Source of the DNA: Vescimonas sanitatis
GTDB lineage: Bacteria > Bacillota > Clostridia > Oscillospirales > Oscillospiraceae
Reading direction: 5' to 3'
Length of the DNA: 64,000 nucleotides
Assembly (NCBI RefSeq): GCF_049060325.1
Contig: NZ_JBMGPW010000002.1
Location: forward strand, 330,345-394,344
Shown here: positions 24,876-34,245 of the stretch, piece by piece
How the letters are laid out: every line of letters starts with the position of its first letter
Numbering within the stretch: the stretch's first letter is position 1
The notes under the pieces: generated by a model
Told to the model about the DNA's origin: nothing
Seen by the model: the letters and a program-made list of their open reading frames with translations, nothing else
Databases searched by the model: none
Program-made: the position numbers and the translations under genes

Positions 24876-26185
24876 GCGGATATGCGGAATATCGTGAAGC
24901 AAATCTTCCGTGGTTGAAAGCTGTTCCGGCTCATTGGGAGATACGAAGAAACAAAAATATATTCACGGAGCAGAAAGAGATTGTTGGCGAAAGGTCAGCA
25001 GATTACACACTACTCTCATTGACGCTCAATGGTATTATTCCCCGTGACATGGATGGAGGGGGTAAATTCCCTGAGTCATTTGACAAATACAAAATCGTAA
25101 AAAACGGGGATATGGCATTTTGCCTTTTTGATATTGACGAAACGCCACGCACAGTTGGTCTGTCTGGTTACAATGGAATGCTTACTGGCGCATACACAAT
25201 TATGCGCGTTAGCAACATTAACGCCCGATTCATCTATTATTACTATCTTGCCTTAGACAACGGTAAGATGCTAAGACCACTGTATACTGGGCTTAGAAAA
25301 ACAATAAACATTAACACATTCCAAAGCACAAAAGTTCCTGTCCCGCCCCGCGAGGAGCAGGATCAGATTGTGCGCTTTCTGGACTGGAAGGTTTCGGGCA
25401 TCAATAGGCTGATTGCGATAAAGAAACAACGTCGCGCCCTCATATTTGATCTAATTCAACTGCATTTGTTCTCCGATGATGTTTCTCAATCTTCTATAGG
25501 AAGAATTGAAGCTGCTTTTCCAGAACACTGGAAGTCCATTAAAGCAAGATGCATTTTCAGTGAACGCATAGAGAAAGGTCATACGGAAGATGAGCTTTTG
25601 GCCGTTACTCAAGATAAGGGAGTCGTTTTTAAGAAAGACTGCGACAGTCATTATGTACAGCCAAGCAATTTTGAGAGTCAAAAACTTGTTTACCCTGGTG
25701 ATTTCATTATTAGCTTAAGGTCATTTCAAGGTGGCATTGAGCACTCAAGAATCAAAGGTCTTGTTTCCGCGGCCTACACGGTTATGGAACTCAATCCGTC
25801 GTATTCACGTATTGAAGAGTATTACGGTTTTCTGTTTAAATCAAAGCCGTTTATTCAATACTTGAATTCCTGCGTTAATGATATAAGGGATGGAAAGAAA
25901 ATTGGTTATAAAGACTTTCGAGACTGCCCATTGCCAATTCCACCTGTACGCACGTTAGAGAAAATCAACATACTGAGAAAGGAGTACGATAAAGCCACAG
26001 AAGAACTTAATAGATGTACAAGTTTGCTTCATGAGCTACGTACGCGTCTTATTTCCGATGTTGTGACAGGCAAAATCGATGTCCGTAGCATTGAAATCCC
26101 CGAATACGAATTTGTGGATGAAGATAACGATAATGTAGATGAAAATTTGGAACAAGGTGCGGACGAGCCTCCTGAGGAGGAATAA
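24872..26185 (+). CDS. hsdS: Type I restriction-modification specificity subunit
   Basis: 437 residues with two target-recognition domains (about 15-150 and 215-350) separated by the conserved helical region (PPREEQDQIVRFLDWKVSGI) and closed by a second (LLHELRTRLISDVVTGKIDV). It determines the sequence recognised by HsdM and HsdR. The C-terminal ~30 residues are very acidic. No inverted repeats or silent cassettes were seen nearby, so no sign of phase variation by inversion. The recognition sequence cannot be predicted. Confidence 0.9.
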   Translation: MSGYAEYREANLPWLKAVPAHWEIRRNKNIFTEQKEIVGERSADYTLLSLTLNGIIPRDMDGGGKFPESFDKYKIVKNGDMAFCLFDIDETPRTVGLSGYNGMLTGAYTIMRVSNINARFIYYYYLALDNGKMLRPLYTGLRKTININTFQSTKVPVPPREEQDQIVRFLDWKVSGINRLIAIKKQRRALIFDLIQLHLFSDDVSQSSIGRIEAAFPEHWKSIKARCIFSERIEKGHTEDELLAVTQDKGVVFKKDCDSHYVQPSNFESQKLVYPGDFIISLRSFQGGIEHSRIKGLVSAAYTVMELNPSYSRIEEYYGFLFKSKPFIQYLNSCVNDIRDGKKIGYKDFRDCPLPIPPVRTLEKINILRKEYDKATEELNRCTSLLHELRTRLISDVVTGKIDVRSIEIPEYEFVDEDNDNVDENLEQGADEPPEEE

Positions 26186-26187
26186 GT

Positions 26188-26787
26188 ATGATAGAGATAA
26201 AAGAATGGACTTGGAAGGCCATTCCCAAAAAAGAGATGACTGCAAAAACAATAACCTGTCCATACTGCGGCGTGCGGGTACAGGCGGGTTCTACCACCAG
26301 AATTGTCGATACAGCTACCGGTGCCATTAAATATCAAATTCACAAATGCCCGGAGTGCTTCATGCCGGTCATCATTGGTCTTGACGGAAAAATCATACCG
26401 CAGTCACAGCTGCTGCCCTATGAAGATGTACGCTTTCTACCGCCCAATGTAGAAAAGCTGTATAACGAATGCAGAAAGTGCTTTCTAAATGAGTGTTATC
26501 ACTCGGTTATAATGGTTTCACGAACATTGTTAATGTATATTGCGGTTGACAAGGGCGCTGATGTGGGAAAACGCTTCGTCGAATACATAGATTTTTTGGA
26601 AGTGAATGGCTATATCGGTAGCCAAAACAAAGCATGGGTCGATAAAATAAGAAAGATAGGAAACAAGTATACGCACGAAATGGGAATGGCAACCCAAGAA
26701 GATGCCGATAAGGTTATTGTATTTATAAAACAGCTATTGGGCAACTTATATGAGATGCCTCATTTAGCAGAAGAGGAGGAAGCGTAA
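26188..26787 (+). CDS. DUF4145 protein with N-terminal zinc ribbon
   Basis: 199 residues. A four-Cys zinc ribbon (C24, C27, C54, C57) is followed by a helical DUF4145 domain (residues ~85-190; NECYHSVIMVSRTLLMYIAV and IGNKYTHEMGM). It sits between hsdS and hsdR, 2 nt after hsdS and overlapping the hsdR ATG by one base (TAATG), so it is part of the restriction operon. DUF4145 proteins recur in defence loci and may be HEPN-related; a modulating or nuclease role is inference. Confidence 0.78.
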   Translation: MIEIKEWTWKAIPKKEMTAKTITCPYCGVRVQAGSTTRIVDTATGAIKYQIHKCPECFMPVIIGLDGKIIPQSQLLPYEDVRFLPPNVEKLYNECRKCFLNECYHSVIMVSRTLLMYIAVDKGADVGKRFVEYIDFLEVNGYIGSQNKAWVDKIRKIGNKYTHEMGMATQEDADKVIVFIKQLLGNLYEMPHLAEEEEA

Positions 26788-29759
26788 TGCCGACCAATAC
26801 CAAGGAAAGCGGATTCGAAGTTCTCATTGTAAACTGGCTTGTTGAGCACAACGGATATGAAGAAGGCTTCAACACCGACTACAACAAAGAATACGCCATT
26901 GACGAGACTCGGCTTTTTCGGTTCCTGCAGGATACGCAACCGGAGCAATTAGAGAAGCTGGGCATCCGGAAAAGTCATCAAAAATACGCACAGTTTCTCA
27001 ACCGTTTACAGGGCGAGATTTCTAAGCGCGGCATAGTTGACGTGCTGCGAAACGGCATCAAAGTATACCCCGCCGACCTGATCATGTTTTACCTGACTCC
27101 ATCTGAGGGCAACGCAAAAGCTAAAGAGCTGTTCCAAAAGAATATTTTCAGCGTCACCCGACAACTCCGCTATTCACAGGATGCAGCCAAACTGGCACTG
27201 GATCTGTGCGTATTTATCAATGGCCTCCCGGTTATTACATTTGAACTAAAGAATCAGATCACAAAGCAAAATGTTGATGATGCCGTTCAGCAGTACAAGG
27301 ATGACCGTGACCCGCGCGAGATGCTTTTTCAGTTCAAGCGCTGCATGGTGCATTTTGCCGTAGACGATGCCCGTGTCAAGTTCTGCACGAAACTTGCCGG
27401 ACAAGACAGCTGGTTTCTGCCCTTTGACAAGGGATATAATGATGGTGCAGGAAATCCACCAAATCCCAATGGCATCATGACGGATTATCTTTGGAAGGAT
27501 ATTCTCACCAAGGAAAAGCTGACGCTGATCATAGAAAACTACGCGCAGGTCGTCGTCGAGGTGGACGAGGACACCAAAAAGAAAAAGGAAAAGCAGATTT
27601 TCCCCCGCTACCATCAGCTCGATGTTGTAACGAAGCTGCTTGCCGATGTGAAAACAAATGGTGTCGGAAAAAAGTACCTTATTCAGCACAGCGCAGGCAG
27701 CGGTAAATCCAACTCTATCGCTTGGCTTGCTCACCAGCTTATCGGACTTGAGCAGGACGGCCGTCCGATATTGGATTCCGTTATCGTAGTCACTGACCGC
27801 CGTATCCTCGATAAGCAAATTCGGGATACGATCAAGCAGTTTATGCAGGTCGGCAGCACGGTTGCATGGGCGGAGCACTCCGGCGATCTTACGAAAGCCA
27901 TTACCGATGGAAAGCGTATTATCGTGACCACGATTGAGAAGTTCCCGTACATTGTTCCGCAAATTGGAGCAGAACACAAGGATAACCATTTCGCCATCAT
28001 CATCGATGAAGCTCATTCCGGACAGAGCGGAAGAAACTCTGCGCAGATGAACCTTGCGCTTTCCGGACTTGCTTCCGATGACGAAATGGACAACGAGGAT
28101 AAAATCAACGCCATGATGGAAGGGCGCAAACTGCTGAACAATGCCAGCTACTTTGCGTTTACCGCAACCCCGAAGAATAAAACGTTGGAAACATTCGGCG
28201 TTCCATATCAGGACGGTGACGATGTTAAACACAGACCTTTCCACGTTTATACAATGAAGCAGGCGATCCAGGAAGGATTCATTCTGGATGTGCTGCAATA
28301 CTACACGCCCATTGACAGCTTCTATAAGTTAATGAAAACCGTCGAGGATGACCCGATGTTCGATAAGAAGCGGGCGCAGAAGAAGCTACGCAGCTTTGTG
28401 GAAAGTGACAGCTATACCATCGCCAAGAAAGCGGCTATGATGGTAGACCACTTCCACGAACAGGTCATTGCCAAAGGAAAAATCGGCGGGCAGGCTCGTG
28501 CTATGATCGTGACCTCCCGCATTCCCCGCTGTATCGAATATTATTACGCCATCAACAAATGCCTTGCGGACAGGCGCAGTCCATATAAAACGATTATCGC
28601 CTTTTCCGGCGAGAACAAGTATCAAGGTCAGGAACCGCCGCTTACCTCTGCCGGATTGAACGGTTTCCCGGACGCTAAGATACCGAAGGAGTTCAAAAAA
28701 GACCCGTATCGCATTCTCATTGTTGCGGATATGTTCCAGACAGGCTTTGATGAACCGCTGCTCCACACCATGTATGTGGACAAGGTGCTTTATGACATCA
28801 AGGCGGTACAGACGCTCTCTCGCTTGAACCGCTGCTGTCCGAAGAAGTATGATACTTTCGTCTTGGACTTTGCAAACAAGCCGGAGATGATTCAGGAATC
28901 ATTTTCGCGATATTACCGCACCACGATTTTGTCCGGCGAAACCGATCCGAATAAGCTATACGACCTGGTTGCAACAATGGAGGGATACCAGGTGTTCTCC
29001 AACGAAGATGTCGAGCGGCTTGTCAATTTGTACCTGGATGGAGCGGATCGCGACAAACTTGATCCCACATTAGATGCCTGCACTGCCGTTTACAAGCAGC
29101 TTGACACGGATGACCAGATTAAATTTAAGAGCGCAGCAAAGGCGTTTGTGCGTACCTATGGCTTTCTCGGAGCGATTTTGCCATATGGTAACGCAGACTG
29201 GGAACGGTTGTCCATCTTTCTTAATTTGCTGATACCAAAGCTGCCATCTCCACGAGAGGACGATCTTTCGCAGGGGATTCTTGAAAAGATCGACCTCGAA
29301 AGTTACCGCAACGAAGCGCGTGAGGTCATGTCCATTCGCCTGGAAGATGCCGATACGGAGGTGGCTCCCGTACCGGCGGGAAAGGTTGGGCATATCGTTG
29401 AACCGGAAATGGATTTGTTGTCTGTCATTCTCTCCAATTTCAATGATATGTTTGGTAACATCAATTGGAATGATGCGGATAACGTGCGGCGGCAGATCCT
29501 TGAGATACCGGCCATGGTCTCTAAGGACGAAAAATATCAGAATGCCATGAGAAACTCTGATGAGCAGAGTGCGCGCTTGGAAAGCGAACGTGCGTTGCAA
29601 CAGGTCATCTTTTCAATTATGGCGGACAATATGGAATTGTTTAAGCAGTTCCAGGATAATCCTTCGTTTAAGAAATGGCTGTCTGATCTTGTATTTAATT
29701 TGACCTATAACAAGGATGGTAAACCTTACGAGAATCCTGATGCAGCTTCAACTGACTGA
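26787..29759 (+). CDS. hsdR: Type I restriction enzyme endonuclease/translocase subunit
   Basis: 990 residues. N-terminal PD-(D/E)XK nuclease (D139, E153-x-K155), then SF2 translocase with Walker A AGSGKS (303-308) and DEAH (D407), and a C-terminal helical domain that docks to the methylase. It cleaves unmodified DNA after translocation. All catalytic residues are intact, so with HsdM and HsdS the system looks functional. Ends at a strong terminator. Confidence 0.93.
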   Translation: MPTNTKESGFEVLIVNWLVEHNGYEEGFNTDYNKEYAIDETRLFRFLQDTQPEQLEKLGIRKSHQKYAQFLNRLQGEISKRGIVDVLRNGIKVYPADLIMFYLTPSEGNAKAKELFQKNIFSVTRQLRYSQDAAKLALDLCVFINGLPVITFELKNQITKQNVDDAVQQYKDDRDPREMLFQFKRCMVHFAVDDARVKFCTKLAGQDSWFLPFDKGYNDGAGNPPNPNGIMTDYLWKDILTKEKLTLIIENYAQVVVEVDEDTKKKKEKQIFPRYHQLDVVTKLLADVKTNGVGKKYLIQHSAGSGKSNSIAWLAHQLIGLEQDGRPILDSVIVVTDRRILDKQIRDTIKQFMQVGSTVAWAEHSGDLTKAITDGKRIIVTTIEKFPYIVPQIGAEHKDNHFAIIIDEAHSGQSGRNSAQMNLALSGLASDDEMDNEDKINAMMEGRKLLNNASYFAFTATPKNKTLETFGVPYQDGDDVKHRPFHVYTMKQAIQEGFILDVLQYYTPIDSFYKLMKTVEDDPMFDKKRAQKKLRSFVESDSYTIAKKAAMMVDHFHEQVIAKGKIGGQARAMIVTSRIPRCIEYYYAINKCLADRRSPYKTIIAFSGENKYQGQEPPLTSAGLNGFPDAKIPKEFKKDPYRILIVADMFQTGFDEPLLHTMYVDKVLYDIKAVQTLSRLNRCCPKKYDTFVLDFANKPEMIQESFSRYYRTTILSGETDPNKLYDLVATMEGYQVFSNEDVERLVNLYLDGADRDKLDPTLDACTAVYKQLDTDDQIKFKSAAKAFVRTYGFLGAILPYGNADWERLSIFLNLLIPKLPSPREDDLSQGILEKIDLESYRNEAREVMSIRLEDADTEVAPVPAGKVGHIVEPEMDLLSVILSNFNDMFGNINWNDADNVRRQILEIPAMVSKDEKYQNAMRNSDEQSARLESERALQQVIFSIMADNMELFKQFQDNPSFKKWLSDLVFNLTYNKDGKPYENPDAASTD

Positions 29760-29774
29760 GTAAAAAGCATAGTT

Positions 29775-29814
29775 AGAGGGAGTGAAGCACCGCAAGTGCT
29801 TCACTCCCTCTTTC
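29775..29814 (+). terminator. Terminator after hsdR
   Basis: AGAGGGAGTGAAGCAC and GTGCTTCACTCCCTCT form a perfect 16-bp stem with loop CGCAA, followed by TTTCAT. It also lies just past the stop of the convergent gene at 29819. Confidence 0.88.
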
Positions 29815-29818
29815 ATAG

Positions 29819-30583
29819 TCATTCTTTTCTCTGCGACCCATTCAGGCTGGCCCAGTGCTGGCGCAGCAGCCTTTCTGCTTCTCTGCGAAGGGAACTTTGG
29901 AACATGACAGCCACAACCAATGCGCTAAGCACTGCAGCCACGGGCTCCAGCCAGGGATATGCGGTCCAAAGCTGTTCTCCCCAGCAAGCAAGCGGAACAC
30001 CAACAAGCAGCATAAACAGCAAAATAATGATGACAACGTCGGGCCTGCCGTAGCCTTCACGTCTCTTGATTTTGGCCCGTATCTGTCGAAGCGCACGGGC
30101 GCGGATATCTCGGATGTTTCTGGACGAGCACTGTTTGTCCTGTGCGACGGACTCGGTGGACTCGCCGTTGATGACGGTGCGGAACAGAACCTCCCGCTGT
30201 AGTTCAGTCAGCTCACGCAGTCCCTCGTCAATTTCTTTGCGCACATACATGAGCGGGTCTTCATCAGATCCCTCTGGCAGATACTTCGCCCGGTCAAACC
30301 AGCGCATATCATCGTAGATCGCGTTGCGCACTTCCTCCGGCAGGAACGCTTCCGGATTGTAAGATCTGGGCTGTTTGATATCCACATCTTCCAGAGTGTC
30401 CGGCGCAACTCGCTTGTGGAAGTTGGCCTCACTGTAGTAGAGCATGTGCTCCAGCTCCTTCCACTCCTCCGGATGCTCCTTCACCCACTGGTCTGCAGCG
30501 GCGGCAGCTTCCGGGTCCATTTCGTGTATCCAGCGCCAATCTGCCTGAAGCTCTTTATAAGATTGGGTATCCTTGAAGGACAT
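29819..30583 (-). CDS. Membrane-anchored sigma-70 region-4-like protein
   Basis: 254 residues. Residues ~120-175 resemble sigma region 4 or a LuxR-type helix-turn-helix (LRELTELQREVLFRTV, then SVAQDKQCSSRNIRDIRARA). Two hydrophobic segments follow (about 181-200 and 208-228) with a short basic tail, so the DNA-binding part faces the cytoplasm on a membrane hairpin. The N-terminal 110 residues are acidic and unrecognised. Region 2 is absent, so this is not a full sigma factor. Divergent from the winged-helix and mobilisation genes. Family unknown. Confidence 0.65.
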   Translation of the reverse strand: MSFKDTQSYKELQADWRWIHEMDPEAAAAADQWVKEHPEEWKELEHMLYYSEANFHKRVAPDTLEDVDIKQPRSYNPEAFLPEEVRNAIYDDMRWFDRAKYLPEGSDEDPLMYVRKEIDEGLRELTELQREVLFRTVINGESTESVAQDKQCSSRNIRDIRARALRQIRAKIKRREGYGRPDVVIIILLFMLLVGVPLACWGEQLWTAYPWLEPVAAVLSALVVAVMFQSSLRREAERLLRQHWASLNGSQRKE

Positions 30584-31145
30584 GAACTCACCACCCTTTC
30601 TGCATTCACAAAAAGTTTACAATTCCAGACCTTCCGATTTTGCGATTTTTCTCTAAGTAATAGTAGAAGGACAATTTCACCCGGGTGAGGTTGCCCCTGG
30701 TTCGGTACGGCACGGTCTCCGCGCCGACGAACCCACATGGCCTTTGACAGAGCACCCCATGAGAGCATGTGCGCTCTCTGCCATACGGCGATCCGCTCGG
30801 AAGGTCATTCCATCTCTGGCCGTGCTCCCGGGAGCACGGTCTTTTGCTATGTGCCGTTTCCAACGCACGGCTATATAAATCATTTTAACACGGAGGAGGC
30901 GAAAAAGATAGCTCACAGATGAAAGTAAAAGACTCAGCTGCAAAGCAGAGGAGGGATGCACACCAGTACGACCGCAAAACAAAAACCGCCGTGACTGCGG
31001 CAACAGTCCGGCGGCTCGGCGCACACACAGGCACGCACAAATCTACTGATAAAAGTATATCAGGCAAACAGCAGAAAAGCAATGATATTTTTTCTGTTCC
31101 CTGTGTGAGCGTCATCGGACTCTACAACAACACAGGAGGTATGAA
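30584..31145. other. 560-bp divergent intergenic region
   Basis: It holds a terminator (30820-30845) and spacer between the sigma-like gene and the mobilisation operon. A basic 76-codon frame (30919-31149) has no close ribosome site and overlaps the next start; I do not accept it as a gene. Confidence 0.5.
30820..30845 (+). terminator. Intrinsic terminator
   Basis: CCGTGCTCCCGGGAGCACGG is a perfect palindrome followed by TCTTTT. Confidence 0.75.
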
Positions 31146-31691
31146 TTGAGTTACAAGAAATGGCCCAAGCGCAGCGCAGAGAAAAACTATTTTATGGTGC
31201 CCAACGAGATATTCAGCATCGGTCTGGATTACCGGGAGATCTCCCTCTACACCTATCTGCTCCGGTGCGAGAATCGTAAGACCTACCAGTGCTACCCCAG
31301 TTACAAAACCATCGGCCATGCGATCGGCATGAGTGAAAATACGGTGGCAAAGTATGTGCGGCAGCTGGAGGAGAAAGGTCTCATCTACACGGAGCCGACG
31401 ATGGTACGAAGCAAAGATGGCAGACCCCTGAATGGAAATCTGCTCTACACCGTTCGCCCTATCCAAGGTGTACTCGAAGCATTCTATGAGCGGCAGTTCC
31501 GGCAGGCAGAGGAGGCTGCCGCCCGCTATCGTGCGGCGCAGCTCCTCGAAAAGTCCAACGCCCAGGGCCGCCAGAACGCCTTGTGTGCGCCTTTCCGGGA
31601 GGAAGCGAGTCCCAGTCCCAGCCAGAGGATTGAAGCCGGATGTGAGCCATTTTCGGCAGGCTTTTGCAGGACGAAAGAAAAAGCAGGATAA
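31146..31691 (+). CDS. Winged-helix replication-initiator-like protein, second copy
   Basis: 181 residues. The N-terminus (YFMVPNEIFSIGLDYREISL, then SYKTIGHAIGMSENTVAKYV) is clearly homologous to 8420-8866. The start is TTG 31146, forced by AGGAGG at 31134-31139; an ATG at 31141 is out of frame and meets a stop. The tail (about 130-181) is longer and Arg/Glu/Ala-rich, and its last codons overlap the candidate oriT block. Leads the mobilisation genes. Confidence 0.68.
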   Translation: MSYKKWPKRSAEKNYFMVPNEIFSIGLDYREISLYTYLLRCENRKTYQCYPSYKTIGHAIGMSENTVAKYVRQLEEKGLIYTEPTMVRSKDGRPLNGNLLYTVRPIQGVLEAFYERQFRQAEEAAARYRAAQLLEKSNAQGRQNALCAPFREEASPSPSQRIEAGCEPFSAGFCRTKEKAG

Positions 31692-31747
31692 AGGCATGGC
31701 GTCGCACACACCGCCGCAGCCGTCACTTCTGCCCGCAGTGCGGGCAG
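31670..31747 (+). other. Candidate oriT block, copy 2
   Basis: GACGAAAGAAAAAGCAGGAT at 31670 and a perfect inverted repeat CTGCCCGC-AGT-GCGGGCAG at 31729-31747 are 59 bp apart, matching copy 1 (58 bp). The outer pair of the inverted repeat changes from A-T to C-G between copies, so pairing is conserved. It lies 120 bp upstream of the RHH and relaxase genes, the usual place for an origin of transfer. Confidence 0.5.
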
Positions 31748-31813
31748 TTTCGGGAGCTTGAAGCTGGCGTCTTTGCGAGGCAAAATAAGCACCGATGGCG
31801 TCAGCTTCCCCGA

Positions 31814-31839
31814 AAAGCCCCGTGTTGCAGGGCTTTTCA
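31814..31839 (+). other. Hairpin upstream of RHH gene
   Basis: AAAAGCCC and GGGCTTTT pair around a 9-nt loop. It could be a weak terminator or part of the transfer origin. Confidence 0.45.
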
Positions 31840-31870
31840 AGGATGTCTTACAGCAAAAAGGAGGAATTGA

Positions 31871-32305
31871 ATGAGTAAAGAAACCAGAGATCGTATTGCA
31901 TTCCGGATGCAGCCGGAAACCAGAAGAAGGATCGAGCAGTGGTACGCCGCCGACAACTGCCAGAGCAAAAATGAGTTCATCGAGAAAGCCGTGAACTTCT
32001 ATGTGGACTATCTGGGAATACAGGACAACACAACGCTGCTGTCCATGGCAATCATGTCTGCCATCGACGGCAGGCTGAGCAGACTGGAGGACTATATTGC
32101 CCGCAGAGATTTTACCAGATGCGTGGAGCAGGACATGACCAACGGTATCATCGCCGAAGCGTTCGAGATGGACCGGGATGACTTAAAGCGCATACGCGCG
32201 CAGAGTGTCCGGAATGTAAAGGCCACAAACGGTACCATCTCTCTGGAGAAGTATGCGCGCTCCCGTCAGGAGCCGGACTGGGATGATGACGAATGGCAAG
32301 ACTGA
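31871..32305 (+). CDS. Ribbon-helix-helix mobilisation accessory protein (MobC-like)
   Basis: 144 residues. The N-terminal ~55 residues (RIAFRMQPETRRRIEQWYAA, then NEFIEKAVNFYVDYL) form a ribbon-helix-helix fold like plasmid MobC and relaxosome proteins. The C-terminal part is acidic. AAAAAGGAGG precedes ATG 31871, and the stop lies 12 bases inside the relaxase gene. Expected to bind the transfer origin and help the relaxase nick. Confidence 0.75.
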   Translation: MSKETRDRIAFRMQPETRRRIEQWYAADNCQSKNEFIEKAVNFYVDYLGIQDNTTLLSMAIMSAIDGRLSRLEDYIARRDFTRCVEQDMTNGIIAEAFEMDRDDLKRIRAQSVRNVKATNGTISLEKYARSRQEPDWDDDEWQD

Positions 32306-34233
32306 TCCTCAAGAGTCCCTATATCAAAAGCACCGGCGGGGCCTCCGGATACCTTCGCTACATCGCGACCCGGGAGCGGGTGGAGCTTATCCCGGATGAC
32401 CGTCCGCCCACCCGAAAGCAGGAGCAGCTCATCGCCAAACTGGTCAAAGACTTCCCGGACAGCAAAACGCTCTACGAGTACGAGGACTACCTGACGAAGC
32501 CCACCAAGGTCAACGCCTCTGCGTTCATCACGCTGGCGCTGGAATCCAACTGGGATGCCATCCACGAGTCAGAGCAGTACATGAAGTACATCGCCACCCG
32601 GCCTCGTGCTGAGCGCAACGGTACTCACGGCCTGTTCGGTGATGACGACGCCGTTTCGCTGGAGAAGGCCATGGAGGAGTTGGAGAGCTACACCGGAAAC
32701 GTGTGGACGCACATCATCTCCCTCAAGCGTGAGGATGCTGCCCGGCTCGGCTTCGACAACGCCGCAGCGTGGAGAAATCTCATCCGCGCCCACCGCAACG
32801 ACATCGCGGCGGCAATGAAGATCCCACCCGGCGACTTCCGATGGTACGCTGCCTTCCACGACGAGGGAGAGCATCCGCACATCCACATGATGGCATGGTC
32901 CGCAAAAGCGGGACAGGCCTATCTGTCCAAGGAGGGCATCCGTCAGATCAAGTCCAAGCTGACCAATGATATCTTCCGCAACGAAATGCTCCATCTCTAT
33001 GAACAGAAGTCTGAGTCCAGAGATGAGCTGGTGCGGGAGGCGCGGCGGGCAATGCTGGAGCTGGTGCAGACCATGCGGGATAGTATGTGCGACCACCCGG
33101 ATGCCGAGCGGCTCATGCTGGAGCTGGCGGCGCAGCTCGGAGCGGTCAAGGGAAAAAAGTCCTATGGCTATCTTCCCAAGCGGTTAAAGAATCTGGTGGA
33201 TGAGATCGTGGACGAGATGGAACGGCTCCCTGTCGTGAGCAAGTGCTATGAAAAATGGATGATGCTCCAAGGGAAGGTGGACAGCTACTATCACGACAAG
33301 CCCCAGGAGCGCATCCCGCTCTCACAGCAAAAGGAGTTCCGGCAGATCAAGAACGCTGTCATTCAGGAGGCGGAGCGCCTGCACTTGGGTGAGATCGGCT
33401 TCGAGGAGAAGGGCCTCAATCAGCAGGACGAGCCGGAGGAATACCGCAACGCCTCCTACGACTACTGGGCGCTGCGGGACATCATCCGGGACGAGCACCT
33501 GACCATGGAGGAACGGAGCGACGCCGTCTCTGAAATGGACAAACTGGCAGAGAACGGTGATATGTATGCCCAGTATCTGATGGGAAAGCTCTGGCGGGAC
33601 GGTTCTCTGCTGATACCGGACTCGGTGAACGCCCGGTACTGGTTCGAGCAGGCGGCGGAGCAGGGCCATCTGGCGGCGCAGTACTCTCTGGCCAAGCTGT
33701 ACCTCTCCGATGATGTGGAGGTACGGAATATCCGTTTGGGGTTGAATTGGATCTACACCGCCGCGGTCAACGGCAGCAGCTGCGCCATGTATCGGCTGGC
33801 CAAAGAGTGTCTCAAAGGCGAGCATATCAAAAAGAATACCGCCAGCGCGTTGGAGTGGTTCACCAAGTCGGCGGAGGGAGGAAATCCCTACGCCCAGTAC
33901 ATGCTGGGCAAGCTGTACCTCACCGGCAAGGAAGCTCCCTGCGATGAGGAGCGGGCCGTCCACTGGCTGACCCGATCCGCCGAGCAGGACAACCAGTATG
34001 CACAGTATCTCCTGAACCACTTGGAGGAAAACCGTCCGCCCTCTGCAATGCTGGCGGTGACTCGGCTGCTCCATCACATGAGCTGGGTGTTCCGGGACAA
34101 CTCCGTACCCAAGTCCCGCCCCGGAGGAATCCAGATCGACCGGAAGCGGCTGAAAAAGCTGCAGGAGAAGCGCATCGCCCTGGGCCACAAGCCGGATGAC
34201 CATGAGGAGCAGTGGCCCGACATGACCATGTAA
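32293..34233 (+). CDS. MobP3/MobL-type relaxase with C-terminal Sel1 repeats
   Basis: 646 residues. The relaxase domain (1-300) has the HUH-like metal site H189-x4-H194-P-H196-I-H198 and an N-terminal YIKS/YLRYIATRE stretch that may hold the nicking Tyr. Residues ~421-576 form four Sel1-like repeats (MYAQYLMGKLW, LAAQYSLAKLY, CAMYRLAKE, YAQYMLGKLY). It should nick the transfer origin and pilot DNA into a co-resident conjugation machine; no type IV secretion genes are in the island, so it is mobilisable rather than self-transmissible. The Sel1 tail may be the docking surface. Confidence 0.85.
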   Translation: MARLILKSPYIKSTGGASGYLRYIATRERVELIPDDRPPTRKQEQLIAKLVKDFPDSKTLYEYEDYLTKPTKVNASAFITLALESNWDAIHESEQYMKYIATRPRAERNGTHGLFGDDDAVSLEKAMEELESYTGNVWTHIISLKREDAARLGFDNAAAWRNLIRAHRNDIAAAMKIPPGDFRWYAAFHDEGEHPHIHMMAWSAKAGQAYLSKEGIRQIKSKLTNDIFRNEMLHLYEQKSESRDELVREARRAMLELVQTMRDSMCDHPDAERLMLELAAQLGAVKGKKSYGYLPKRLKNLVDEIVDEMERLPVVSKCYEKWMMLQGKVDSYYHDKPQERIPLSQQKEFRQIKNAVIQEAERLHLGEIGFEEKGLNQQDEPEEYRNASYDYWALRDIIRDEHLTMEERSDAVSEMDKLAENGDMYAQYLMGKLWRDGSLLIPDSVNARYWFEQAAEQGHLAAQYSLAKLYLSDDVEVRNIRLGLNWIYTAAVNGSSCAMYRLAKECLKGEHIKKNTASALEWFTKSAEGGNPYAQYMLGKLYLTGKEAPCDEERAVHWLTRSAEQDNQYAQYLLNHLEENRPPSAMLAVTRLLHHMSWVFRDNSVPKSRPGGIQIDRKRLKKLQEKRIALGHKPDDHEEQWPDMTM

Positions 34234-34245
34234 GCGGCGCAAAAA

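Noticed and set aside
24872..26185. Phase-variable hsdS locus
   Set aside because: Integrases are in the island, but no inverted repeats or silent hsdS fragments flank this gene.
30919..31149. 76-codon basic frame upstream of the winged-helix gene
   Set aside because: Nearest ribosome-site-like sequence is too far, composition is unlike neighbours, and it overlaps the next start.
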